From the NCBI GenBank assembly GCA_037951165.1, contig JBBDHG010000015.1:9962501-10026500 (forward strand): DNA of 64,000 nt. Direction: 5' to 3'. Source of the stretch: Lophius americanus (taxonomy: Eukaryota > Chordata > Actinopteri > Lophiiformes > Lophiidae). Position numbers and translations under genes: made by a program. Of this stretch, positions 13,301 through 26,519 are shown piece by piece. Every line of letters begins with the position of its first letter. The first letter of the stretch is position 1. Under the pieces are notes generated by a model that did not search any database, was not told where the DNA came from, and saw nothing but the letters and a program-made list of their open reading frames with translations.

Positions 13301-16300
13301 CTGGTATTTATTTATTCATCCTTATGTCATTTTTGGTACTCCATAAAATACACATACAGCCAACAGAAATAAAAGATGTCATTGTATGATAACTCAAACT
13401 TAAACAAGGAAGTACTAACCTCTCCCGTGAGGGATCAAATGTTCTTGCTGATACAACAGAGGTTGTATCAGCAAGGAACTCAGAGGAATGGCCATTTTAG
13501 GGCAACATACCTGTCCTTCAGCCTAGATTACTGTCTGTGTTTGGATAGCTGGGCGTTAGATGCAAAAAATAATTTCTCCACCCAAGTCCTTCCTTTGGAC
13601 TACCAGCGCGTCCCCTCAGGCATTGGCGTCAGAGTTCCACACTGCAGGCTCAACCACTTTAAGAACTCTTTGTTCTGCTGTCAGTCAAAGTCATTAACGG
13701 CAAGTAAGCAACAAACAAACCTGTTCAATGCTGCTTATTAACCCGTTTTACTTGACATCCATAAGATTGCAACCAGGTGGGAGGTGATTTCAGAATCACA
13801 TGGCATCTAGTATTAAATGGGACATACGTAACAGCAGTGACCATTATGTTCCTCAAGACGATGTGTTGGCAGTAGAAATGTTGACAAGCATGCAAGTATC
13901 TGCGCAACTTTGACAAGGATCAAATTGTGATGGCTAGACAGCGAGGTCGGATCACTTCTAGAACTGGAGATCTGGTTGGGTGTTCCCAGTGTGCTGTGTT
14001 TTGTACCTACCCACGAGGTCTAAAGAGGGAGAACTGGTTATCAACGATACTGTCATGGGTGCCCAAGACTCATTACTGCATGTGAGTAGCAAAGGTTAGC
14101 CGGTGTTGTCTGATCCCAAACAAGAGCTACAGTATTGCAGATGTTGAAAAACACCTGATTTAATAATAAAGTGACTAAATATAACCGAACCGTTTAATGA
14201 ACAAAGGGGATTTGGACATCAGGCTGTGTTCCAGGCAGGTGCGCCATGTTTAATGAAGAAAAATCATATCTTCTGATCATCTGAAGAAAAGGATTGAACT
14301 CGATCAGTCTTTCTTGGATATATGGCTTTACTACATACAGATCAGTTATAACCGAGAAGATCTCGGCATGCTCAGGAGCGAGTCTCATCCCAGCATTTCA
14401 GATCCAGTAGGACCATTATGGGCTGGCAATGTCATGATCATTCCCCCAGGTCAGGATATCTTGTCCTTCAGACAGAACGGTGCAAACGTTTTTCAGACAC
14501 AAAGACGTTGTTGCTGAAGAATAATGTCAACGTTTGTTTTGTTTTACAAGAGTTGCATTAGGCCACTTTTGACCCGAAAATGTGGAGTTTTCAAAAGATT
14601 ACACTCCACCTGTTTTCAAAGGTCTCTTTCGTGCAACTGAAAAACTAACCCAAAACCAAAGTTTACCCCTTTATGTGAAAACTTTTGTCCTTTATCGGCC
14701 CCGACAGGATGCCTAACAAGGAAGCTCAAACAACAGTCAAATTTGTCCTTATTATGTCAGTGTAGATATTTGTGGCAATGCAATATCAGCCCATACTCTA
14801 ACAGGAAAACATGTCAGAAGCAAGAAGTAGAAGAAATTAATCTTGTTTTTTAGAAGGGTTGAGGGCGCAGTCAGGTCTGAGGCTTCGTTCACATTTAGTT
14901 GCCACAGGGGATCATTCCATTCTACAGCCGCCTCTGCCACCAGTGTGTGAACAGTGAATGCTGACAACAGACCAGTAAGTCCATCAATGGAGTTGAAGAT
15001 GTGGCCTTGTGTACTGATTATGCAAATTATCATTTTATGAATGGAAGAAGTATGAGAAGCTTAAATGAAAATATGAGAATATTTTTGTCTAATTTGTCGT
15101 CCAACACATTGAAGTTATTTACAGAGCAGTTGACATAAAGCAGCAGATCCTCTCTGGTTTTCAGTTCGCCTTTAATAGCCCTTGGGAGAGCAATAAAATT
15201 CTCTAGATGACTAATGCTAGATGGTCATGCGAAAGAAAGCTTATATATTTTTGCCTTTTAAAATATCCCTTCATCAATTATATAACATTAACTCTAAATT
15301 AAATAACTTATTTCAAAATGAAGAATTAATAGATTTTTTAATATAGTTATTTATACTTATTTGTATACATGTTACTGAGTCTGGACTAATATTTCAAAGT
15401 TTTGCTTATTCTACATTGTAAATAACAATTTTTTTCGGTATATCCATACATGATAAATTGGTGAAAAAATATTTTATTTATAACATGTAAATGTGGACCT
15501 TATTACAATAAGCTTCATATAGATTATTTTTACCTCGTCAAGTAATAGAATGGTTTATTTATGTATTTTAAAAAATGACGTAGCATTATCATTATTAAAT
15601 AATTTTTGTTTAAATGTATTATTATTGTCTAATCATTTGTTCTTTTCATAAGTCAAGCAGTTGATGTATATTATTTTTTGTCAAATCTAATTTCAAATAA
15701 ATATATTGCTTTCAAAACTATTTAGTTTGGTGAGCTCACAATAATCATTTAACAAAACTGTAATACAAGCAATGTCATTTAAATGATCTATATCACAAGA
15801 TGTAATGTTAATGTCACAGATGCATTCACTGCTCATCCAACTCCTGGTTGCTGGTTAAACAGAACATGATCTGTGCTCAAATGAAAGAGAACGACTATAA
15901 GAGTAATTGTATTTATCACCTATATTAATCAAAGGTGTTTGGAATGGAATAGAAATGAAATTACTTAAGAGCGTCCTCTCCCGTTCTATTTAAAGTCCTG
16001 ACGAAGACGTTGCTTTTTAAATCTCTCAAATCACTCAGCGACAGGTGCATACTCCCTTCAGGTCACATCCTTCATTTCATCAATAACTCTGTTTGACTGC
16101 CAATGAAAACGCACTGGTATTTAACTGAAGAGGAGAAGGAGTAGGAGATGTGGTGCTGCACATCCGTGTGTACACAGTCTGGTGATGCAAACGGATTCCA
16201 CATAGGGGCGAAATAAAATGTCATTAATTAGGAAAAAATCTGCAATATCAGCAGGGATCTCTCAGCATCATCTGTGTCCATGAATTACATTTGTGACTAA

Positions 16301-19300
16301 CTTGAATCTCTTATTACGGGACATGATCTAATGTAAATTCACATTCTGTGTCCACACACAGTCCAGGCTTATACAGTGATATTGAATAAAAAATCATTCA
16401 TTTAGAGAAATCCTAAGGCTGAGGTAGAGGTGTAGTGACAGAGAGAGAGAGCATTCCCCTGCCAAAGCAAATTTCAAATGGAGACACGATGACGAACCCT
16501 ACCTGCCTTTGTTTGCTTTGGCATTCATGGGTGTACGTCATGTAGAACCTCAACGAAAGAATTTGACCTTATTGAAAATGTCATCGTCATACAAAGCCAA
16601 TCAAAGGAAGACGAGGGCGGGTTATGACATCACAATGTTAGAACATGTGAAAAATAATACTGAATCTGAGCGGCAAAGAGGTGTAGCTGGTAGCATTGCG
16701 GTTTCAAAGAGAGAATGTTGCAGGCTCAAATCCCTTTCGGCCTTTCTCAGTACTTCAGAGTTTGTACTACTCTGGCTTCCTCCCACAGTCCAAAAACATA
16801 CAATACAGCCGAAAGATCATATGATAAAGTTGCCATTGTCCAAGGTGAACCCAGCCTTAACTGGAAATAGTGTACGTCAATAATTCCAGGTGGGAGGATG
16901 AGAATGTGGATAGATATTGTTAGTGCTGATCTATATATAATTTCTCTGTAACAAGCACAGAAACACGGCTGTTGAGTCCCCCTATCTGAAGACTCAGCCC
17001 TTTGAATAGCAGGAAGTACACTGATGCAATGACTGTAGACCCGTTTTTTGTTGGTCAATTGTTCAATCACCTCCTGCTTCCTCAAAATAACCTGACCACC
17101 ACTCATGTTAAGAACGACAATCCCATGGCTGCAATAACAGGAGCAAAGCAATGGTGACAGGGGGAAAATTTATAAAAAGACCTTAAAATCAGCATAGTTT
17201 CATCCATCATGTGGTTGTGGGCCATTCATTCACAGTACCAATAAAGGTGTCTATAATGGGCCAGTGTCTTAATGATTTGGCATTGACGAAGGTTCCCAGT
17301 GTGAGTTCTATGTGAAGAAACAGATAACAACCTGGTTAACAATCAATCCATTCTATCCCTCTCTAGATTCTTCTAGACCCGATTTGGACCACAGTTCACC
17401 CAGCAATGCAGGAGTCTCTCCCTCCAATGCCGCCTTACCCAGCAAATCGCCTTTGTTACCTGGGGCTAGACGGTGAGTCTGGATGCCTTTATTACCCAAC
17501 TCTACAGCTGAGCACAATCACACCCAAAGACAAACAAGCACACACAACGCTTGTTTGAACACTGCTTTTTGCAATTCAGACTCACAGTAACTTTTTCCGA
17601 ACTGTGATAAGCACACAAGTGTCTGCGTACAGTAAAATGACTTGTTATTGAAACAGGTTCTCAAGGGATCAAAAACGTAATGGGCTAAAACTGTAGGACT
17701 TGCCAAGTCAAGTCACTTTTATTTATACAGCGCCAATCAGAATATATGTCAGGGTACTTTCCAGAACGAGCAGGTCTAGAAAATCTTATTTACTTCCTTT
17801 ATGGCAAAGAAAAGAAACCAGTTAACCCAGCAGAGCTGCTGACTGGCCACTTGTCGAAGACATTAACCTAACTAAACTCTTGGCTTCAAAGTTAAAAATG
17901 AATTGTCCGGTCATAGTGTTGACAGTAGACCATAAAAGGGTATGTTGACCTTTATCAATGAGCGATTCAAAGGCTTAAATGTGTAGCGTTTAACATTTAA
18001 TAGAATCTAGCCATAATATCCTAAAAATACAACCTATATTGAACTTCAGCTGATTCTTGTAATATCTGTTAACAATTGCGAGAGAGGTCAAATCTCTCCT
18101 CATCCATGAAGAAGAAGATGCGGGAGGGTGGCGTGAGCACTCGGTCCAGAGTGCAGGGAGTAAGTGAGGGGTGTGCCACCCGCACCTGCTTTGCCGGATC
18201 TAGCCTGCAACAGGGAGATTTCCCGCGATGGGACTCTCCTACAATGTGCCTCTGTCCCTCAGCCAAATCAAAAATACTCAGCTTACTCGTTACTTTTTCT
18301 TTAACTTTATCGGTTTTAAGAGGCAAAGCATTTTTCAATCTTATTTCTGCCACATCAACCTAAAAACGTCAAAGTCCTCCTTAGTGTCAGTGTTCAGTCC
18401 AATCCAGGCTAGTGTACAAATATTGCAGCACAACATGGAGGCCTCCATGGAAGAGGAACCACTCCCTCTGGACATATTTTCATAAGTTAACAATGAATAA
18501 CGTATTCTTATTTTCTGCTTATTATACACTAATAAAAACATATTATATATTTTAGTGTTATTATGTTTTATTCCATTTATTCAAAGCGATATCCCCCACA
18601 TTTAAAAAATGTTTTAGGGTAGACCTAAGTCAGGTGTAAACCAGTAAACCTGTAGGGTTGATACAAAAACTGAAGATCAAGACTGTCTGAGTGGAAGTAG
18701 TGTAAAAAAAAAAAAGAATTCTGTATGATTTTTGATGATATTTTAATAATATAAATATAATGATATAACTTTTTGAATAAATCACCACAACTATGAACTA
18801 CTGAGCAGTTTTGGATGAGAATGGGGGCCAACCACATTCATATCATCTAGAGCTGCCTATATGGAACTTGGAAGGACACTTTCCTTGGAGGGCACTTTAT
18901 CATGTTTTGTCTGCTGGAACTGCACCAAGTGAGCACTTTAAAAAATGTCCTCTGGTTAAAGCCAACTCCCTGCCATCTCATACTTACTACGTGATGCTTC
19001 TCAATATAGCCAATAATAAAGAACGTTACCAAAATAGATGTTACTGACCAAAGATATGTAGTACCCATTCACTTTGTAATGAAAATATACAATGATCAGT
19101 CAAAACAATAGAACCACTGAGAGCTGAAGTCAGAATAGCAATGACTATGTGGTTACAATGTCGTGGTACACAGGGAAGTGAACATTTTGTCCTGAAGTTG
19201 ATGTGTTGTGATGTTTTGACACTAAGTACCTGAGTGACTTTGAACCAAGATCCTCCAGAACTACACGTCTTGTTGGGTTTGCCTGTCTTCAGTGGTTAAT

Positions 19301-22233
19301 AACTCCCAAAGTAGTCTCAGGAATGATAACTACGTTCATTGTCAACCAAGATGTGGAGTGAAGATTAACACTCGCTTAATGATCCTGCAGTGGAACTACA
19401 GTAGCGCAAAGTTCTTAAAATGTTCTTTGTAGTTCTGTTACAAAGGTCTCAGAACACTAAGTTCCTCACAGAGACATTTTGGGACCTAAGCATTATTAGG
19501 GAGTTGATTTTGATGTTAATGCTAAACTACAATGGCAATCATTCTAGCTTTCATTTATAAAGATGCATCATTATAAGATAAAGATAAAGATAAAGATAGC
19601 CTTTATTAGTCCCACAATGGGGAAATTGCAATTGAAATTGCAATTGAAATTGCAATTATAATGTGGATAACATGTCAATTCACAAAATTGCCCATTTTAC
19701 TTACAACCTAGAGCCCCATCACGTATTTAGCTAAGAAATGATGGTTTTGCATCATATGAAGAATAGATTCAGAGACTAGAAATACTCTACAATCTTTATG
19801 CCCACCTCACCACCAAGAACACAGAGAGTATAAACATTGTAGAAAGTTATGTATCAGTTGTCCCTTTATTCGAAGGTCAGTGCTTCAATCCCAAACTGTT
19901 GCAGTCTACACGTAGAACCCATATTTCCATTTGTGTTTAAATGATTGTTAGAATGGTTACCCCTCCTGATGAGCAGTTAAGTAGTATTTGTCAAGTAAAC
20001 TCTGCCACAACTGCTTTAATGTGTGAATGGCGGAACGCTGGCTAGCCAGCACCAGGGAGAGTTCCCACTCTTTTTCTAACACTTCAACCTACAAATGTAA
20101 AAAGCCCTCTTTCGGTCAAGTGTTCAGTTTCCCCCATTCGCTTGTCTACTGTACAATCACGGCAGCTGCCATGGAGGGAAACCTGCTCCCTCTCGAGATA
20201 TAAAAGGCTTTTTCTGAGCTAATGTTAAAAAAGTACTCTTATTCTCAACTGATTTTACACTTACAGATTCATAGTCACGAATATTTTATTCCATCCATTC
20301 AAAGAGACATCCACTTCAATGTTATGCACTGCACCTTTAATGAAGGTTGATCCATTTTACCCCTTAGTAATATGAACAAATTCAGTTTGTTTGTAAAGAT
20401 GAAGACTCTAAGGCGTTGTTTTCTTTGATTAATGCAGCATTCAGGGTTCGCCACATCTCCATCGCCCCAGAACTGTGTTGCCAAGCAATGATGAGGCCAG
20501 CAGCAGACATGCTCAGTACCACAGGGATGCTGTGGAGAAGATGAGAGGCGTAGTCGGAGGAGGGAGTAGTGTGGACATAGCTGCTGCCTCCAGCAGTCGG
20601 CACAGTGACTTTACCGCAGGCAGCATCCCCTATCGGACTCACAACATTCTTCACAAAGACATAAAAGGGCTGTCAGAGCAAACGGCTGCATCTTGCAGGG
20701 TGCAGGAGGTCAGAGGGGAAACCATGAGCTCACAACGTCTTGGTTCTGGTGGAGGAGACCAGGATAACGCAAACCACAGGTCAGACCAAATTACATTGGA
20801 AAATAAGGTGTAAATTGATGTCAGATGGAGAATATCGCCATCGCAGAGCAGCGCTGCATAATTTTTTATTGCACCATGAAGCTATGATGGATCCGACCAC
20901 CTGTTTGTCTGTCCAAACAAATATTTTTCATTTTTCTTTCTCCTAAGGTTGCTGAGCAATGGAGAAATCTCCCAGCCAATCAGCCACAGTCTCAACATCA
21001 TCAAAAACATTGGTGAGCAAAGGGTGAGGGGAGCTTATACTGTATATTCCAACCACTTCCTCCACCTCCAGATCCACTGCTACAAAAACACCTCCTATAT
21101 ATAAATGTACCATATGACTTTGAGTCAGCCTTAATAAGACATGAACTACAAAGACTTACATATGAGATGAAATATCCTAAATCAAAGCAAAATCTATGAG
21201 TATTGTCTGATATTCAATATGTGTCTTTTATATATTACAACAATTAGCTATCTTTTCCTTTAGAAATTCTTATTTCATTCATTTTATCCATTTTTCCTTC
21301 ACATATTAAGAGATCAGACATATTTAAAGCTGCCAAACTTTAATAAGTAGACAGGCTGCTTTTATTAGAGCCCTAATAAAAGGGCATTTGGACTCATGAA
21401 TAGCTACTTTTGCTCTTTTTCACCATGTTTTTTGTTAATTAAAAGAAGATTTGAACCCATCTGTCAAAATCTAATGCTTCCATGACATCATGCATTACAT
21501 TCTGTTGCATTTTTAACCTTGTAAAACCTAATGACTTATGTTGAAGAAATACAAGCGACATCACAAAAGATCCCTTTTTTAAGCCAATTTATTTTCAAAT
21601 GAGGAAAAGAATTGCCATAAAACCCAGATGTAGCATTTATACAAACATTACAGATCTCTGTAATTAATTAATGTAAAAGTAATGGCAGTAATTTTAAAGA
21701 TATTTCTCTCCAAGAAGCTGGTTTAGCAGTACTTGGAATGAATGGTTTGGCACCTTGTTAGGGGATTTCTCACCTCCTCAGCATTGTTTCCTTATTTCGA
21801 GAAAGGGTGCAGTCTTACGGAACTGGTAGATGAAATATTTTTTTAATTATCTGTATATTCCAAAATGAAGTATTTATTTCATATATTCAAGTGTACAGTT
21901 TTATTTTTATTATTTCAACCTGTTTTGGCCAGGTGCCTCTGCATACAGGATGAGGATCCGGCTATTTCTGCAGTACCAGACAGATTTTAGTCTGCAGAGG
22001 ACGAGGCTGTCATACTCTGGCAGTTGCGTGAACTGAATTTTTTTGTTGTTTTTATCATAGTCATTATTCACTGAGGCGACCGGACAAGAAAGAGGGTTTG
22101 AGCTAGTGGGGGAAAGACAGTGGGAAGAAAGGGAGAAAAATAGAGTGAACGGAGGAAGGAATATAGGGGAACAAACAATATCAACAAGAAATACAACAAT
22201 AACATCAAAAAATAATAATAATAAAATAGATAA

Positions 22234-22285
<52 letters not shown>

Positions 22286-23476
22286 ACATGCATTCACACA
22301 TATACATTCACATACCCAAATAGACATACATATCACAATATGCAATTTTACTGCGCACTACCACTGATTTCTACGCTGCTACATATCTCTATCCTCTGCA
22401 TGGTACGTGGCTTTGTTGACTCACCTTTGTGAGGAGGGAGTTAGACAGAATAATGCTTATTTGCAGAGATTTGTCTATATTTACAGGGGCTTAGCTGCAA
22501 GGCGATGGCAAACAATCCAACAGCTCAACAGATGAGAGAAAATAATTTAAACAATACTGTCCATAAAAGGTGCTTCTTGTCTCTTGTGCTCGTCGTTGGT
22601 GTGTGTGCTTCTCATTCTCTTACGCAACTAAAGCCCAGTTCTACACCCACCGAAGCAATCTGCAGTATATGAGGGAGATTATGCAACAAGCCTCTGCCAT
22701 CCAAAGTCACCTTCCCTACTAAATACACAAGTTAATGTTCCCGGAATATTTCCCGCTAGTATCAGTTTAACAAAGCTCAACAAAACTGACTGATAACTAA
22801 ACATTTGTTAACACACATAGTGAAGAAGAAATATCTAATTAGATATTTCTTTTTTGTATCCTGCTCAGGGGCTTGAACCTTTAAATGAGACCTATCAATG
22901 TTCACGCTTAGAATCGTTGCTTTTAGTTTTACTCTCAACAAATATGGTCTTATCATTAAAATATTTTTAATGGTAGGACAATCATTTATGATCATGAATG
23001 TTACCACTAGTGGATCCATTTTCATTTAAATACCATGAATTATGTCATAAATGTGGTGTTTTTTTTGTGTTTGTTGATTTATAAATGCATGCAAAAACAT
23101 ATTGATGTGTGCATACATACTGTCTCAGAGGACATGTTGAATATAGAAGTAGAAGTAGGTTGTTTTTAATGAATGGAACAATCAATGTGGTGTATAATGC
23201 AAACATACCCTTCATAATGTAATTAATTAAAATAATTTACATTTACTGCAAACAGTTATTTAACTGGCTGATTTTTGCAAGCGATTACAAATAATAAATA
23301 ATTACAAATTTGTCATGTATTTTTCATAAAATTTCATTAGTTTGCAAACCGGCAAAAAATAATTTCTTTAACAGTTTTATATAATTATTATTATATTTTT
23401 TATTGATGCTTTATCTGCTTTACTCTTGTAGCACTTGGAGATTTCATCCAAATGTAAAGTGTGTTATAAATGAAAT

Positions 23477-23517
<41 letters not shown>

Positions 23518-26478
23518 TATTTTTCATTAAGATTTCATAGTTTACAAACAAGCCGGCACAGTGGTGCAGTGGTTAGCACCGCTGCCTCACAGAAAGAAGG
23601 TACCAGGTTCAAATTCACCTCCACTGGCCTTTGTGTGCAGAGTTTGCTTGTTCTCTTTGTGTCTGTGTGGGTTTTCTACGGCAACTCCAGCTTCCTCCCA
23701 CAGTCCATAAACATGCAATATAGGTGAATTGGTGACATTAAACATACCTGTAGGAATGAGTGTGAGTGGTTGTATGTCTCTGTGTGTTGGCCCTGCATGA
23801 ACTGGCGTTATGCAAGAGGTTCCCCACCTCTCGCCTGATGTCAGCTGGGATAGGCTCGAGCCCCTTGCAACCCCGAACAGGATAAGCGGTTTAAAATAAA
23901 TAGATTGCAAACCAGAGTATTTTCAAGATTCCTTAATATAAAATAAAAAAGTTGTGCGTGATGCTGAACCCACACCAGAGATGAAGCCTGAGAGACTGTC
24001 AAAGTTTTATAATACCTGGACCGCCTTCCTTGAGTCAGGATCTCGTTGAGATTTCTGCCTTGTAAAAGGCAGTTAGTTCGCACCACTCTGGGTCTACGTA
24101 AAAGTATGATTTTGTCAATTAATCACCTTGAGGGAACTTTTTGTTTTTATTGTTCTACATGTCAAATGGACGAGACTACATGTTTACCTATTTTTCACCA
24201 TCCAGCCTTCCTGTACCAGGAATACCGAGACACCTCCAAGCAACAAGAAATCGAGCAACGACGGCAACTTGAGAGCCTCACTCCAGGGGTCACAGCAGGA
24301 ACTGTGGTGGCTGGGTCCAGCATCACGTCCACCCCAGTACTACAGCTGCAGCTGAGGAACAGCGCCCGGTCACTGAGCTTGTGGCAGAATCTAGATGTTG
24401 TGCAGGCGAGCGGTTTGCTCAACAAGTTACCACACAAAGAAATCATTATGCAAGAGGTGAGTCAGCGGATAAGTGACGGTATTTACTGTTAAAAGAACCA
24501 TCTAAACTGCCAAATTAAGACAAGTATTATCTGACTCTGGTAGAATGTGGCTATGTAAGTTTGGATAGCATCATGATCATACATAGTTTAAACGTAGCTG
24601 AACGTATGGAGCAGACAATGACCCAGCGGCAGAAAATATGGCAGATATCAACCGTGATGATCGTCACATGCAGAAAATTAAATTGCAACAGATTAGGCTG
24701 TTCTCAAGTGTTGTAGCTTCTTTATGACCATAAAATGGCACCATATTCAGGCACAACAGACACACTGTTGGACTATGTGGTTTTGCTGCTTTTATTAACA
24801 CTCCTATGCAAACTTCAGACTTTCTGCACCTTTACTGTGGCGTCATCAACGCTTTCTGTTTCGTCTTCTTCTATGGTATTGATTTTAAAACGTTACGCTG
24901 CTATCTAATTGCTATCTACTACTTTCAGACTTTTCTGTGTTAGCTAAAATGTTGTCATGTGAACAGGGCCTGAAACCATCTACTTTAAGCTTTGTTGGAT
25001 AATTCAGTGATAGGTAGAAAGCCTTTATCATGGTCTGACCCTACAATGAGACTTACCTGATGGTCTCAACCCCTCATTTCCAATCCAGTGTGGTCTTTCG
25101 AGTCACAAAAGAGGAATATGTGTTGCATTTTAGTGCTCAGAGTGTTTAAACATTATAGTGTTACCACAGCTGCCTGAAGCTTAAATTTTCCGCGGCCAAT
25201 TTTGTCTTGAACTTGACTTGCTCCAGTAGATGCCGTTCACCCTCTCCAATATAGGTGGAGTTAATGCTAATGAATCTTTTTTTTTTTAGCTAATGTAAGT
25301 CTCTAAATGAACAGAACAGTTACACACAGTAAACTTTAATATAACATTAGGCCACAGGATTTGTGGAGTCCCAAAACCATAGAAATACCTTTGTAACCCT
25401 TCCAAGCTCGATGTATTAATTTATATTTGTGCAGTTATTAATATATACTCTAGTTTTGTAGATTATCCCTCCCATTTCCTGTATTAAGAAGGGGAAAAGA
25501 TTCCAGTGACAAGAGTTAATTCTGAGGAAGGGAAGATGCCTCTTTTCTTTACAAGCAACTGATTTTAGATACAGGCCCGATGGAATGGAATAAACAAACT
25601 AACAAAAGTTTAGTTTTAGCTTTTATCCAATGACAAAGTTGTGGATGTGGTGCTCTGATGTGATGCTCGTTGCTGCTTCTTAAGCAGTCAAACATTTTCT
25701 ATGGCTACATTCACACTGCAGGCAAAAGTGGCCCAAAGCGGACACAGCACAAGTCCCATTTTTTCAAATCAGACCCAGGCCACTTTCATATGCGGTCCTA
25801 AATCGGATACGCATCTGATGTTTTTCAAAGCCACCTCAGTCTGAACGGTAATGTCGCATTGAATCCGACTTTTACGTCATTTAAGTGAGACAGACGTCAC
25901 ATTTCCGCGCTGGAGGAGGCGGGACGCGCCAAGATCAATTTGTGCTTTCTTTTTTCTTAATCTTTTTCTTCACATTATCACTTTGTCATAATTTTGTCGG
26001 CATCATTTTGTACAAAAACTTCGAAATTGATACACGCACGCTGACATGTGAAGCATCCATATTAACTTCCGTAAACACAGCGTGCTAAAGTAACCTTGTG
26101 TGCATGCGGTTACTTCAGGGCCGTAGACTGTTCACACTGGAGTCTGATGGCGGTCGCATTTAAATTATAACGTGGACAACCACGCAAAAAAATCGGATGT
26201 CAGCAAATTCGGAATTGAGCATTGAAACCTGCAGTGTGAACGTAGCCATGTCGTCAGATTGAACAAATCCAGTATTTTTGCTGGCACTTTCAGACGTCAA
26301 GCCCTGTCCGAGCAGCAGTACTTAACATTCACAACGTTTGCTTAACCACACGGAGCAGATCGCCCTTCACTTCACCCACTGATTCAATTTAGCATTAGCC
26401 AATGCCAGCCAGCTATTCTAGAAAGAATAATCATGATATAAACACCAATAGCACCACAGTTATTCCTGGAGCTTATCA

Positions 26479-26519
<41 letters not shown>

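Noticed and set aside
21910..22307. Tyr/Ile-rich frames of 79-127 codons
   Set aside because: Produced by reading through the (TA)n microsatellite.
23552..23640. Possible tRNA gene (A-box and B-box-like motifs)
   Set aside because: No cloverleaf can be drawn; the motifs belong to a SINE-like repeat.
23587..23910. 107-codon minus-strand frame
   Set aside because: Lies entirely on the SINE-like repeat; not a gene.
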